DNA of 64,000 nt from Catenulispora sp. GP43 (GTDB taxonomy: Bacteria > Actinomycetota > Actinomycetes > Streptomycetales > Catenulisporaceae), in contig NZ_JBGCCT010000001.1 in assembly GCF_041260665.1 (NCBI RefSeq), positions 434,001-498,000 on the forward strand. The letters are read 5' to 3'. The first letter of the stretch is position 1; the number at the start of each line of letters is the position of its first letter. Shown in pieces: positions 47,401 to 54,241 of the stretch. Position numbers and translations under genes: made by a program. The notes under the pieces are model-generated. The model saw only the letters and a program-made list of their open reading frames with translations. It made no database searches and was not told the origin of the DNA.

Positions 47401-48083
47401 TCGCGCAGGTCGGCCTGGATGACCACGGCGCGGCGGGCCACCTCGGCCTGCCGGCCCAGCGGCTTGAGCTGGCGGCGCAGCTCGCCGGTCAGGTCGGTGA
47501 GGCGGGTCAGGTTGGCCTGCATCGCGTCGAGCTTGCGAAGCGCCTTCTCCTTGCGCTTGCGGTGCTTCAGGACGCCGGCCGCCTCCTCGATGAAGGTGCG
47601 GCGGTCCTCGGCGCTGGCCTGCAGCACCGCGTCCAGCCGGCCCTGGCCGAGGATGACGTGCATCTCGCGGCCGATGCCGGAGTCGGAGAGCAGTTCCTGG
47701 ATGTCCAGCAGGCGGCAGGGGTCGCCGTTGATGGCGTACTCCGAGCCGCCGTTGCGGAACATGATCCGCGAGATCGTGACCTCGGAGTAGTCGATGGGGA
47801 GCGCGCCGTCGCCGTTGTCGATGGTCAGCGCCACCTCGGCCCGGCCCAGCGGCGCGCGGCCGGTGGTGCCGGCGAAGATGACGTCCTCCATCTTGCCGCC
47901 GCGCAGCGACTTGGCGCCCTGCTCGCCCATCACCCAGGCCAGCGCGTCCACGACGTTCGACTTGCCCGAGCCGTTGGGGCCGACCACACAGGTGATGCCC
48001 GGTTCCAGGCGCAGGGTGGTGGCCGAGGCGAAGGACTTGAAGCCGCGCAGGGTCAGGGTCTTCAGGTACACGTGCGGCGACAC
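44424..48083 (-). CDS. smc: Chromosome segregation ATPase SMC
   Basis: A condensin-type ATPase. 1219 residues: N-terminal head with Walker A GPNGSGKSN, MEDVIFAGTTGR and a Q-loop in MFRNGGSEYAINGD; a long coiled coil (about 170-500); a hinge (about 505-660) with AVAAALGTAADAVAVTS and GRDSARGGSSS; a second coiled coil (about 670-1020); and a C-terminal head with the LSGGERSL signature and Walker B FYIMDEVEAALDD. GTG 48083 lies only one base after AGGAG. GTG 48071, giving VYLKTLTLRGFKSF, is the more family-like start. Confidence 0.97.
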   Translation of the reverse strand: MSPHVYLKTLTLRGFKSFASATTLRLEPGITCVVGPNGSGKSNVVDALAWVMGEQGAKSLRGGKMEDVIFAGTTGRAPLGRAEVALTIDNGDGALPIDYSEVTISRIMFRNGGSEYAINGDPCRLLDIQELLSDSGIGREMHVILGQGRLDAVLQASAEDRRTFIEEAAGVLKHRKRKEKALRKLDAMQANLTRLTDLTGELRRQLKPLGRQAEVARRAVVIQADLRDARLRLLADDLVGMRLAFEQEAADEEAMKVRRKQLERAYAEAQAQETELEQRGAALVPYLAESQETWYRLSSLKERYRGSAQLAVERVRNASRTAPEERHGRDPEEMQAEAMRIREEEAELAEEIAEAQESLAGAVMQRTDAESALQQEERRLAASVRAAADQRESLAKLDGRVGAMRSKAAAADAEIGRLGAAAEEARGRAAGVQREYDELKAEVETLETDGGGLDDEVEMASQALSESEEKLTELRAAEREAQKEHAGFAARKEALELGLNRKDGAGALLAATDRLSGLLGSVAAILTVESGAEAAVAAALGTAADAVAVTSVDSAVNAIRLLKAEDAGQATVIVGGDVSYSDDGDWPELPGNARYVIDLIQVQEELRPAFTRLLNRMAVVEDLSEASELIGRTPDVRAVTRDGDVLGRDSARGGSSSAPTLLEVQAAVDEAAEKLYEAGARAERLRTELEFATAERQTAKARVDALMAQRREADSQKAGVAQQLGRLGGQARAALGEVERFVAAIAKAEEARDRDLAQIEELEGQLLAAQEAAAAAEELGDALSTSRRDEFAQEATAARTAEMEARLAVRTAEERARALAGRADQLDRAAQQEREARERAIERAERLAEEAEVARAVAHGFEQVIRHLEQSLALAQTRREEAERARVEHDAQIQVVRARVRELSGELEKLTDSVHRDEVARAERRMRIEQMEEKALAEHGVEADVLVAEYGPEVPIPPTVQGDIPVPYDRAEQQRRLKKAEKDYAALGKVNPLALEEFAALEERHQFLSEQLEDLKKTRKDLLDIIKEVDDRVEQVFTEAYADVAREFEGVFSRLFPGGDGRLILTDPEDMLTTGIEVEARPPGKKVKRLSLLSGGERSLTAVAFLVSIFKARPSPFYIMDEVEAALDDTNLGRLINIMEELRATSQLIVITHQKRTMEVADALYGVTMRGDGVTTVISQKLRDKATGTMNDAPKVVPAQTAQDVARMASGKTMEDETV

Positions 48084-48199
48084 TCTCCTGCGATGCCCGG
48101 CCGGCTGGGGCCTGGTTTAGGGGTCCTTGGTCCACGCTTCGCCCGTCGGTGCTGATGGCGCGCCCGGCGAGGCTACCTCGGAGCGTACCCCCTCCAGGT

Positions 48200-48233
48200 C
48201 AAGGGACGCCGGAGGTCGCTCCAACGTCCCTTG
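48200..48233 (-). terminator. Hairpin downstream of the small coiled-coil gene
   Basis: A 9-bp stem (48200-48208 with 48225-48233) encloses a second 4-bp stem (211-214 with 219-222). It lies 23 bases after the small gene and before smc on the - strand, so it may limit read-through into smc. Confidence 0.7.
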
Positions 48234-48256
48234 CAATGGGAGATGCCGCTGGTCGG

Positions 48257-48466
48257 TCAGCGGGACAGAGCGGGCTCCCGCTCCAGTTCGCTGAATTCGG
48301 AGTCCAGCCCGGTCGAGCTGTACTTCGCAGCGGCCAGCGCCGCGTTCTCGTCCTCGAGGCGGGACACATACGCCTCCAGGTCGACGACGCGCTGCTTGAG
48401 CCGCCTCATCTCGGAAACCATGCGGTGGTCCACCGCAGCGACATGCCCGAGAAGCGCCTTAGCCAT
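48257..48466 (-). CDS. Small conserved coiled-coil protein
   Basis: A 69-residue protein, MAKALLGHVAAVDHRMVSEM followed by a leucine-zipper-like coil (RRLKQRVVDLEAYVSRLEDE) and an acidic tail. Similar short proteins occur near smc in other actinomycetes, and their function is unknown. ATG with AAGGACC upstream. A small CTGGCG-TCTT-CGCCAG hairpin (48492-48507) lies in its leader. Confidence 0.75.
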   Translation of the reverse strand: MAKALLGHVAAVDHRMVSEMRRLKQRVVDLEAYVSRLEDENAALAAAKYSSTGLDSEFSELEREPALSR

Positions 48467-48912
48467 AGTGAGGGTCCTTCACGATGAGTGCCTGGCGTCT
48501 TCGCCAGAACCTCTGTAGGTGTCAACCTGCCAGACAAGGTGGTGCCGTGGTCGCGCACCGGCTGCGGGGGCAGCGTCGGAAGCGTTATGAATCAGCGATG
48601 AGGCCGGTGTTTAGCCGGTTTCATCACAGGGCATACCGCGCCGACATAAAGGAGTGCGCGACTACCAGGGTCGCACCGAAAGGGGTCTTGGGTCAACACG
48701 AAGCAGGGCACCGCAAAGCGGACCCCGGAGGCCGTGGGCCCACTCGATCACTTGCGACACCGGGTCGTCAAGCTTTATCCGGGCCTGATCCGCCTTAATC
48801 GGAGCGGGAATTCACTCTGGAGTGGTCCCCGACTAGGTCCGGGACGGACCAGGGACGCAAAGCTTTACCCAAGTCGCTCGAACGGGCTAACGACCCTTTG
48901 TAGCTTGACGGC
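48467..48912. other. 446-base spacer with predicted RNA-like structure
   Basis: It holds the promoter of the small coiled-coil gene on the - strand and the leader of the CAP gene on the + strand. Seen: an 11-bp hairpin with two G-T pairs (48597-48607 with 48615-48625); GTCGTCAAGCT (48764-48774) complementary to AGCTTGACGGC (48902-48912), which would close a 149-base domain ending at the CAP start codon; and GGTCC-GGGAC-GGACC (48836-48850) with flanking GTCCC and GGGAC. No gene was found. The CAP ATG lacks a ribosome site, and TAGCTT (48901-48906) could be a -10 for leaderless expression. Confidence 0.5.
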
Positions 48913-49716
48913 ATGGCCTCAGTGCTTGACGGCGGGGACCGGTCCGACCGCCCCCGCCGCCCGACCAGCCACCGTCGCAGAGCGCCCGCTCGGCGCCGGA
49001 GGCTGCGCGGACCGGTGCTCACCGCCCTGGCCGGCGGCCTGGCGATCACCGCGCCGCTGATACTGCGCCCCCGGGTCGAGGGCGAGGTCGCGCTCGCCCC
49101 CGGCGGCTCGGCGCCGACCACCGCCGCCCCGGCGGACATCACTGCACGGACCCCGGCCCCGTCGCCCTCGTCGCCCTCGTCGTCCTCGTCGTCCTCGTCG
49201 GACCCGACGACCGCCGGCAGCCGCTCGGCCCCGCCGGTGTCCCGCGACGCGACCCGCTCGGCCACCCCGGGCCTGCCGGCGCGGAGCACGCCCACCGGCA
49301 ACGGTGCGCCGACCGTGCAGATCTCCTCGGACCAGGCCGCCTCCTACGAGGCCGAAGTCGTCTCGCTGACCAACGACCAGCGCGCGGCGCACGGCTGCCC
49401 CGCGCTGCGCGACGACCCGCGGCTGCGCACCGCGGCGATAGGCCACAGCGTCGACATGCGGGCCCGGGGCTATTTCGACCACGACACCCCGAACGGCGTG
49501 ACGCCGTGGGCCCGCATCGAGGCCCGGGGATACTCAGATCCCTCCGCCGAGAACATCGCGATGGGCCAGCCCACCCCGCAGGCGGTCGTCGAGGCCTGGA
49601 TGAACTCCGCGGGCCACCGCGCCAACATCCTGAACTGCTCGTCCAAGGCCATCGGCGTGGGCGTGCAGTTCGGTCCGGACGGGCCGTGGTGGACCCAGGA
49701 CTTCGGCTATTCCTGA
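48913..49716 (+). CDS. Secreted CAP/SCP-domain protein
   Basis: A 267-residue protein. An Arg-rich N-terminus (RRPTSHRRRAPARRRRLRG) precedes a hydrophobic signal (VLTALAGGLAITAPLILRP), then a Ser/Pro-rich linker (about 60-140) and a CAP domain (about 145-267) with LTNDQRAAHGCPALRDDP, HSVDMRARGYFDHDTPNG, AENIAMGQ and HRANILNCSSKAIGVGV, including the His/Glu cleft residues. CAP proteins act outside the cell, with lipid or wall-binding roles in other organisms. Signal probably Sec- or Tat-like; a simple RR-motif is not clear. ATG start without a ribosome site (see the spacer entry). Confidence 0.85.
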   Translation: MASVLDGGDRSDRPRRPTSHRRRAPARRRRLRGPVLTALAGGLAITAPLILRPRVEGEVALAPGGSAPTTAAPADITARTPAPSPSSPSSSSSSSSDPTTAGSRSAPPVSRDATRSATPGLPARSTPTGNGAPTVQISSDQAASYEAEVVSLTNDQRAAHGCPALRDDPRLRTAAIGHSVDMRARGYFDHDTPNGVTPWARIEARGYSDPSAENIAMGQPTPQAVVEAWMNSAGHRANILNCSSKAIGVGVQFGPDGPWWTQDFGYS

Positions 49717-49733
49717 CTCGGCTCCGCGCCGAG
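49717..49733 (+). terminator. Weak hairpin after the first CAP gene
   Basis: CTCGGC (49717-49722) and GCCGAG (49728-49733) form a 6-bp stem with a 5-base loop directly after the stop. It is only a modest terminator candidate without a T run. Confidence 0.35.
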
Positions 49734-49833
49734 AATCCGCTCGTGGCAGGCGGCGAATAGTCTTACTCCCCTTGCGCCTCAGCGGTAGCATCTGGTGACT
49801 TCGGGCGCTCGAAGGACCAGGGGGAATCAGCGC

Positions 49834-50778
49834 ATGGACCTACGCACGTGGCAGGAGGCCGGCATCAGGGCCGGCTCCTACAGCGCGCGCCACCGGGCCC
49901 GCAGCCCGTTCAGCCCGCTGCGGCCGACGCCGATCGCCATCGGCAGCCTGTCCACGGCGGCCATCGCCGCGTTCGCCTTCGTCGCGCCCGGGATCCTGCA
50001 CGGCGGCCCGGCCGGGACGGGTTCGACGGTGCTGGACGGCGCGCCGAACCGTCTGGCGCCGATGGCGCCGGGCAACGGCGGCAACGCGGCTCCGGGGTTC
50101 GTGACGGTGACCGCGCCGGCCAGTTCGTCCTCGGACGCGCCCGCGACGCCGACCAGCACGGCGGCCGCCCCGGCGGCCGGGCCGAGTTCCAACCCGGCGC
50201 CGTTCACCGAGCACACGCCGACCGCGCCGTCCTCCTCCTCGCGGTCCTCGCAGCCGCAGCCGAGCCGGTCGCAGCCCTCGCCGTCCGCCCCGTCCACGCC
50301 GAGCCGGCCGCCGACCACTCCCCCGAGCAGCCCGCCGACCACGCCGGTGGTGCCGCCGACGACCCCGTCGGCGTCGAACACCGCGCCGTTCAACTCCTCG
50401 GCCGCGGTCTCCTCGGCGCTCAACGAGATCGGCAGCGCCCGGGACCAGCAGGGAGTCGGCGGGCTGAGCATCGACTCTCTGCTGACCAAGGCGGCGAAGC
50501 TGCACTCCACGGACATGGCGCACACCGGCGACTTCAGCCACATCGGCTCCGACGGCTCCGATCCGTTCAGCCGCGCGGCGGACGTGGGCTGCTACTCGCT
50601 GTCCCAGGAGCTCATCGCGCACGGCAAGCCCGGCGACGACGTCATCGGCGCACTGATGCAGGACCCGTCGTCGCGGCGCGCGCTGCTGTCGTTCTGGAAC
50701 ACCACGATCGGGGTCTCGGCGCAGCTGGATCCGGCGACCGGCGACGTGTACTGGACGATCGAGCTCGGCTGGCTGTGA
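49834..50778 (+). CDS. Second secreted CAP-like protein with Ser/Pro/Thr-rich stalk
   Basis: A 314-residue protein. A signal/anchor helix lies near residues 38-58 (IAIGSLSTAAIAAFAFVAPG). A long Ser/Pro/Thr-rich stalk (about 85-190, PSAPSTPSRPPTTPPSSPPT) precedes a CAP-like domain (about 190-314) with SALNEIGSARDQQGVGGLSI, HSTDMAHTGDFSHIGSDG and SFWNTTIGVSAQLD. The core His/Ser pattern is partly changed compared with the first CAP protein (for example no clear HRANIL), so it may bind and not act as an enzyme. ATG with AGGGGGAA upstream. It follows the first CAP gene by 117 bases. Confidence 0.75.
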   Translation: MDLRTWQEAGIRAGSYSARHRARSPFSPLRPTPIAIGSLSTAAIAAFAFVAPGILHGGPAGTGSTVLDGAPNRLAPMAPGNGGNAAPGFVTVTAPASSSSDAPATPTSTAAAPAAGPSSNPAPFTEHTPTAPSSSSRSSQPQPSRSQPSPSAPSTPSRPPTTPPSSPPTTPVVPPTTPSASNTAPFNSSAAVSSALNEIGSARDQQGVGGLSIDSLLTKAAKLHSTDMAHTGDFSHIGSDGSDPFSRAADVGCYSLSQELIAHGKPGDDVIGALMQDPSSRRALLSFWNTTIGVSAQLDPATGDVYWTIELGWL

Positions 50779-50841
50779 GCCGCCTGCCCGGCGGATTCAC
50801 CAGGAAAGCGGAGAAAGCGTGATGCGGCACCGCCTCGGTCG

Positions 50842-52464
50842 TTGAACCAAGGCGTGCGTAAACCAAGGATCGAAGGCCTCCGTCCGTCCCGGCTCTCGGC
50901 GACCGTCCTCGCGGCGGCCGTCGGCATGGGTTCGGCGGTGCTGCTCATGCTGCGCTTGTTCGTGCCGCGGCCGGTCGGGGTGGCCGACAACTATGACGGC
51001 GTCCGGCTGATGTGCCACCTCGGCGTCGACGTGCGGATGCCGAAGAACACCCCCCGGCTGCGCGACTACGTGTACTACCGCTACGACCACCTCGCGCACT
51101 TCACCTGCCACAAGCACATGCTGGGCTCGATCCGGCTGCCGGACGTGCCCTATCAGAGCAGCCAGGTGCTGGTGCTGTACGCGGGCCGGCTGCTCACCCG
51201 GGTACTGCGGCTGCCGGGCTACCTGGACCTGCGGGCGGTCGGCGTCGTGTGCTGCCTGCTGATCGGGCTGGCGATCGGGATGCTGTACCGGGTCCTGACG
51301 CTGCGGCACCGCTACCGGCTGCTGCTGTGCGCCGCGGTGCTGGGGGTCGTCGCGGACACCGTGTTCATCGACTACGCGGTCTCGCCCTTCAGCGAGATCG
51401 CCTCGATCATCGGCCTGCTCTACGTGGTGGTCGGCGTGCTGTTGCTGGCCGGGCCGAGCCGCCGGCGGCGGCTCGCGGGCATCGCGGTCACCGGTGTCTC
51501 AGGGCTCTTCCTGGCCACCGCGAAGACCCAGAACGTGCCGGCGATGCTGCCGCTGGCCCTGGTGCTGCTGGCGCCGGCGGTCCCGGTGCCGGTGGCCCGG
51601 CTGCGCGGGCTGGACCTGCGGCTGCGGCAGCGGCTGACCGGTCTGGTGGCCGTGGTGGTGCTGGCGGCCGGGGCGTTCGCGGTGTCGGGCAACGAGGACA
51701 AGCGGACGGCGCAGCTGACCGAGGCGAACTTCGTGACCGTCACGCTGCTGCCGACCACGGCGCATCCGGGGGGCGACCTCGCGGCGTTCAACGCGCCGTC
51801 CTGGCTCGCGAACTATTCCGGGGCGCCGCCCTGGTGCGCGCCGCCGTCGCTGCAGGACAGCGCCGCCTACCAGCGGTTCACCAAGGGCTTGTCGCACCAG
51901 CGGATCCTCCGCTACTTCGCCGACCACCCGACGCGGCTGCTGCCGGTGCTGGACCGCGCCGCGGCGTACTTCTACGTGCCCCGGCCGACGGCCACGCTGT
52001 GCAGTGCCAGGCCGGGCGGCAAGCAGGTCATGGTCCTGCCGCACCTGGCGAACTACACCGACAACGGCCACACGAAGCGCGGCGTGCTGGACACCCGCTG
52101 GGCGCCGGTCACCGACGCGCTCGGGCTGCTGCGCGGCGCCGGGATGGGGACGCTGCTCCTGCTGTGGCTGGTCCCGGCGGCGGCGGTGTTCGCCACGCGC
52201 CGGCACCGGGCGCTGCGCGGCGCCGGGGCGGTGCTGGGGCTGCTGCTCGCGGTGGCGGCCACCCAGTTCGGCGCCTCAGCGTTCGCCGACGGGATCGACA
52301 CCGCCAAGCACCTCGACCTGGCGGTGTTCTCGACGGCGCTGGTGTGGGCCTTCGCCGCGGTGGAGGTGATCGTGGTGCTGGCGAGGCGGACCTGGCGCCG
52401 GCGCGCGGAGGACGCGGGGATCCCGCAGCCGGTCCCGGCGGAGGCCGAACAACCGGCCCTCTGA
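50842..52464 (+). CDS. Polytopic membrane protein, probable GT-C-type glycosyltransferase
   Basis: A 540-residue protein. About 8-10 hydrophobic segments flank large loops. The first loop has VGVADNYDGVRLMCHLGVDVR with an early Asp pair, and a second extracytoplasmic loop has NAPSWLANYSGAPPWCAPPS, features of GT-C sugar transferases that use polyprenyl-linked donors (WsfD-like proteins are one possibility). The donor and acceptor are unknown. TTG 50842 has no ribosome site; an in-frame GTG at 50854 is the other choice. It lies with DUF2142 and YfhO genes, which suggests extracellular glycan assembly. Confidence 0.6.
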   Translation: MNQGVRKPRIEGLRPSRLSATVLAAAVGMGSAVLLMLRLFVPRPVGVADNYDGVRLMCHLGVDVRMPKNTPRLRDYVYYRYDHLAHFTCHKHMLGSIRLPDVPYQSSQVLVLYAGRLLTRVLRLPGYLDLRAVGVVCCLLIGLAIGMLYRVLTLRHRYRLLLCAAVLGVVADTVFIDYAVSPFSEIASIIGLLYVVVGVLLLAGPSRRRRLAGIAVTGVSGLFLATAKTQNVPAMLPLALVLLAPAVPVPVARLRGLDLRLRQRLTGLVAVVVLAAGAFAVSGNEDKRTAQLTEANFVTVTLLPTTAHPGGDLAAFNAPSWLANYSGAPPWCAPPSLQDSAAYQRFTKGLSHQRILRYFADHPTRLLPVLDRAAAYFYVPRPTATLCSARPGGKQVMVLPHLANYTDNGHTKRGVLDTRWAPVTDALGLLRGAGMGTLLLLWLVPAAAVFATRRHRALRGAGAVLGLLLAVAATQFGASAFADGIDTAKHLDLAVFSTALVWAFAAVEVIVVLARRTWRRRAEDAGIPQPVPAEAEQPAL

Positions 52465-52485
52465 GGCGGTACGCACCGGCGCGAG

Positions 52486-52530
52486 AACGGCGATGCCGCG
52501 GGATCCGGAAGGACCCGCGGCATCGCCGTT
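52486..52530. terminator. Strong terminator after the GT-C-like gene
   Basis: A perfect 17-bp stem (52486-52502 with 52514-52530) around an 11-base loop, 21 bases past the stop and convergent with the FAD gene. Its 3' arm runs into a 17-bp tandem repeat. Confidence 0.9.
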
Positions 52531-52609
52531 CTGTGTTACCGGCCGTTCTGTGTCACCGGCCGTTCTGTCTCAGCGGCCTGGCTGCGTAAGCGGCCTAGCC
52601 GCATGAGCC
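52525..52609. repeat. 17-bp degenerate tandem repeat, five units
   Basis: Units at 52525-52541, 52542-52558, 52559-52575, 52576-52592 and 52593-52609, the first three close to GCCGTTCTGTGTCACCG and the last two degenerate. It fills the gap between convergent genes and begins in the terminator arm, so it may have grown from the hairpin sequence. Confidence 0.75.
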
Positions 52610-52616
52610 GCCGGGC

Positions 52617-54182
52617 TCAGATCCGCTGGTCGGCCTTCGAGGCCTCCTCCGGCGCCTCGACCCGCCGGCGCGGCAGGATCGGGGCGTCGCGGCCGGTCCC
52701 CGAGGTGCCGGACGGCTTCTGCTCCGAGCCCTCCTCGTGGTACTCCTCCTCGACGTTCACCGACCACACGTCGTGCGTGGTGCCGGTGGCGATGTTCTCG
52801 GCGGTGAGCATCGCCGTCATCATCGAGTGGTCCTGGTTGTTGTAGCGGTGCATGCCGTTGCGGCCGACCGGGTGCACGTTCGGGACCTCGCGCGCCAGCC
52901 ACTCGCGGATCACGTCCACGTTGCCGCGGTAGTACTCGTCGTAGACCGGGTACGCCTTGGGCATCCGCACCACGTAGCCCTCCTCGACGGCGTCGGCGTT
53001 CACCAGGCCGAGGGCTTCCAGCTCCTGCGCGCCCTGCTTGATCAGGACGTCGTCGGCGGCCTCCCACAGGTCGTCGCCCTCGGAGACGAAGTACTCCAGG
53101 CCCAGGCAGGTGCGCCCTTCCTTGACCAGGTACGGCGACCACGAGCCGAAGTTCTGGATCCGGCCGACCCGCACGCCGGGGGTGTGGATGTAGATCCAGT
53201 TGTCGGGGAAGCCGGCGGAGGCCGGCACCACCAGGGCGACGGTGAGGAAGTCGCGGTAGCGCAGGTCGTCGGCGGCGGCGAGCACCTCGGCCGGGGCCGG
53301 CGGGTCCATCGCGCGCACCAGCGCGGAGATCGGCATCGAGGAGATCACGTGGTCGGCCTCGACGGTGCGCTCGCCGGCGCCGTCGCGCACGGTCACCGCG
53401 ACGGCGCCGCCCTCGGCCCGGTGCACAGTCTCGACCCAGGTGTTCATCACGACCGAGCCGCCGCCGCCGGTCACCAGGTCCCGGCAGCGCTCCCACATCA
53501 TGCCGGGGCCGTACTTCGGGTACTGGAACTGCTCGATCAGGCTCGTGATCTGCTTCTGGTTGCGCTTCGGGGCCAACGCGTTGGCCACCGCCTTGAACAG
53601 CGACAGGTTCTTGATGCGCTGGGCGGCCCAGTCGGCCTCGATCTCGTTGGCCGGCATGCCCCACACCTTCTCGGTGTAGGTCTTGAAGAAGATCGAGTAG
53701 AGCCGGAAGCCGAAGCGCGCGGCGACCCAGCCCTCGAACTTGGTCTGGTCCTTCGGCGGCTTGATCTGCGCCCACATGTAGGACCCGACGCAGCGCGCGG
53801 CCTCGACCAGCCCCAGCCCGGACAGCGCGTTGCCGGCCTTGAGCGGGTAGTCGAACAGCTTGCCGCGGTAGTGGATGCGGCTCATCCGCGGCCGCATCAG
53901 GAAGTCCTCGTCGGGCAGGATCTCGTGCCACAGCGCCTCCACCGGCCCGGCCTTGGTGAAGAAGCGGTGGCCGCCGATGTCGAAGCGCCAACCCCCGCGC
54001 TCCACGGTCCGGCTGATGCCGCCGACGACGTCGTCGGACTCGAAGACCGTCGGCCGCACCCCTGACTTGACCAGCTGGTAGGCGGCCGTCAGCCCGGCCG
54101 GCCCGGCCCCGATGACGACGACGGCGGGCGCGTCGGCCGCGCCCTGTCCGGATTCTGGCGCTTGCGAATCGATTGTTGACAC
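52617..54182 (-). CDS. UDP-galactopyranose mutase-like FAD oxidoreductase
   Basis: A 521-residue flavoprotein. FAD motif VVVIGAGPAGLTAAYQLVKSG near 20-40, an ESDDVVGGISRTVERGGWRF loop, GGHRFFTKAGPVEALW and a C-terminal RYNNQDHSMMTAM segment that meets FAD. The pattern resembles the UGM/protoporphyrinogen oxidase-like group often placed in cell-surface sugar clusters. UGM itself is usually about 390 residues; this is a longer relative. The substrate is unknown. GTG 54182, no ribosome site. A 54216-54228 palindrome lies upstream. Confidence 0.75.
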   Translation of the reverse strand: MSTIDSQAPESGQGAADAPAVVVIGAGPAGLTAAYQLVKSGVRPTVFESDDVVGGISRTVERGGWRFDIGGHRFFTKAGPVEALWHEILPDEDFLMRPRMSRIHYRGKLFDYPLKAGNALSGLGLVEAARCVGSYMWAQIKPPKDQTKFEGWVAARFGFRLYSIFFKTYTEKVWGMPANEIEADWAAQRIKNLSLFKAVANALAPKRNQKQITSLIEQFQYPKYGPGMMWERCRDLVTGGGGSVVMNTWVETVHRAEGGAVAVTVRDGAGERTVEADHVISSMPISALVRAMDPPAPAEVLAAADDLRYRDFLTVALVVPASAGFPDNWIYIHTPGVRVGRIQNFGSWSPYLVKEGRTCLGLEYFVSEGDDLWEAADDVLIKQGAQELEALGLVNADAVEEGYVVRMPKAYPVYDEYYRGNVDVIREWLAREVPNVHPVGRNGMHRYNNQDHSMMTAMLTAENIATGTTHDVWSVNVEEEYHEEGSEQKPSGTSGTGRDAPILPRRRVEAPEEASKADQRI

Positions 54183-54215
54183 GACGCACCAACGAGACGA
54201 TAGGCGCAGAGTAAC

Positions 54216-54228
54216 GGCGTATTACGCC
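54216..54228. promoter_or_regulatory. Short palindrome upstream of the FAD gene
   Basis: GGCGTA-T-TACGCC (54216-54228) lies 34 bases before the FAD GTG and 14 bases upstream of a TATCGT (-10-like, 54202-54197). This suits an operator, but one copy and no adjacent regulator make it weak. Confidence 0.3.
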
Positions 54229-54241
54229 AATAGGTGAAGAA

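Noticed and set aside
44625-48155. A 1176-codon open frame antisense to smc.
   Set aside because: The composition is typical of a GC-rich shadow frame (Gly, Leu, His, Gln, Arg), with no domains, and smc is unambiguous on the other strand.
48836-48912. A c-di-GMP-I riboswitch based on GGGACGCAAAGC, GGGCTAA and GTAGC.
   Set aside because: The 12-mer matches, but the 5' GCAAACC block is absent and the spacings to the later elements are wrong. Kept only as a structured-leader finding.
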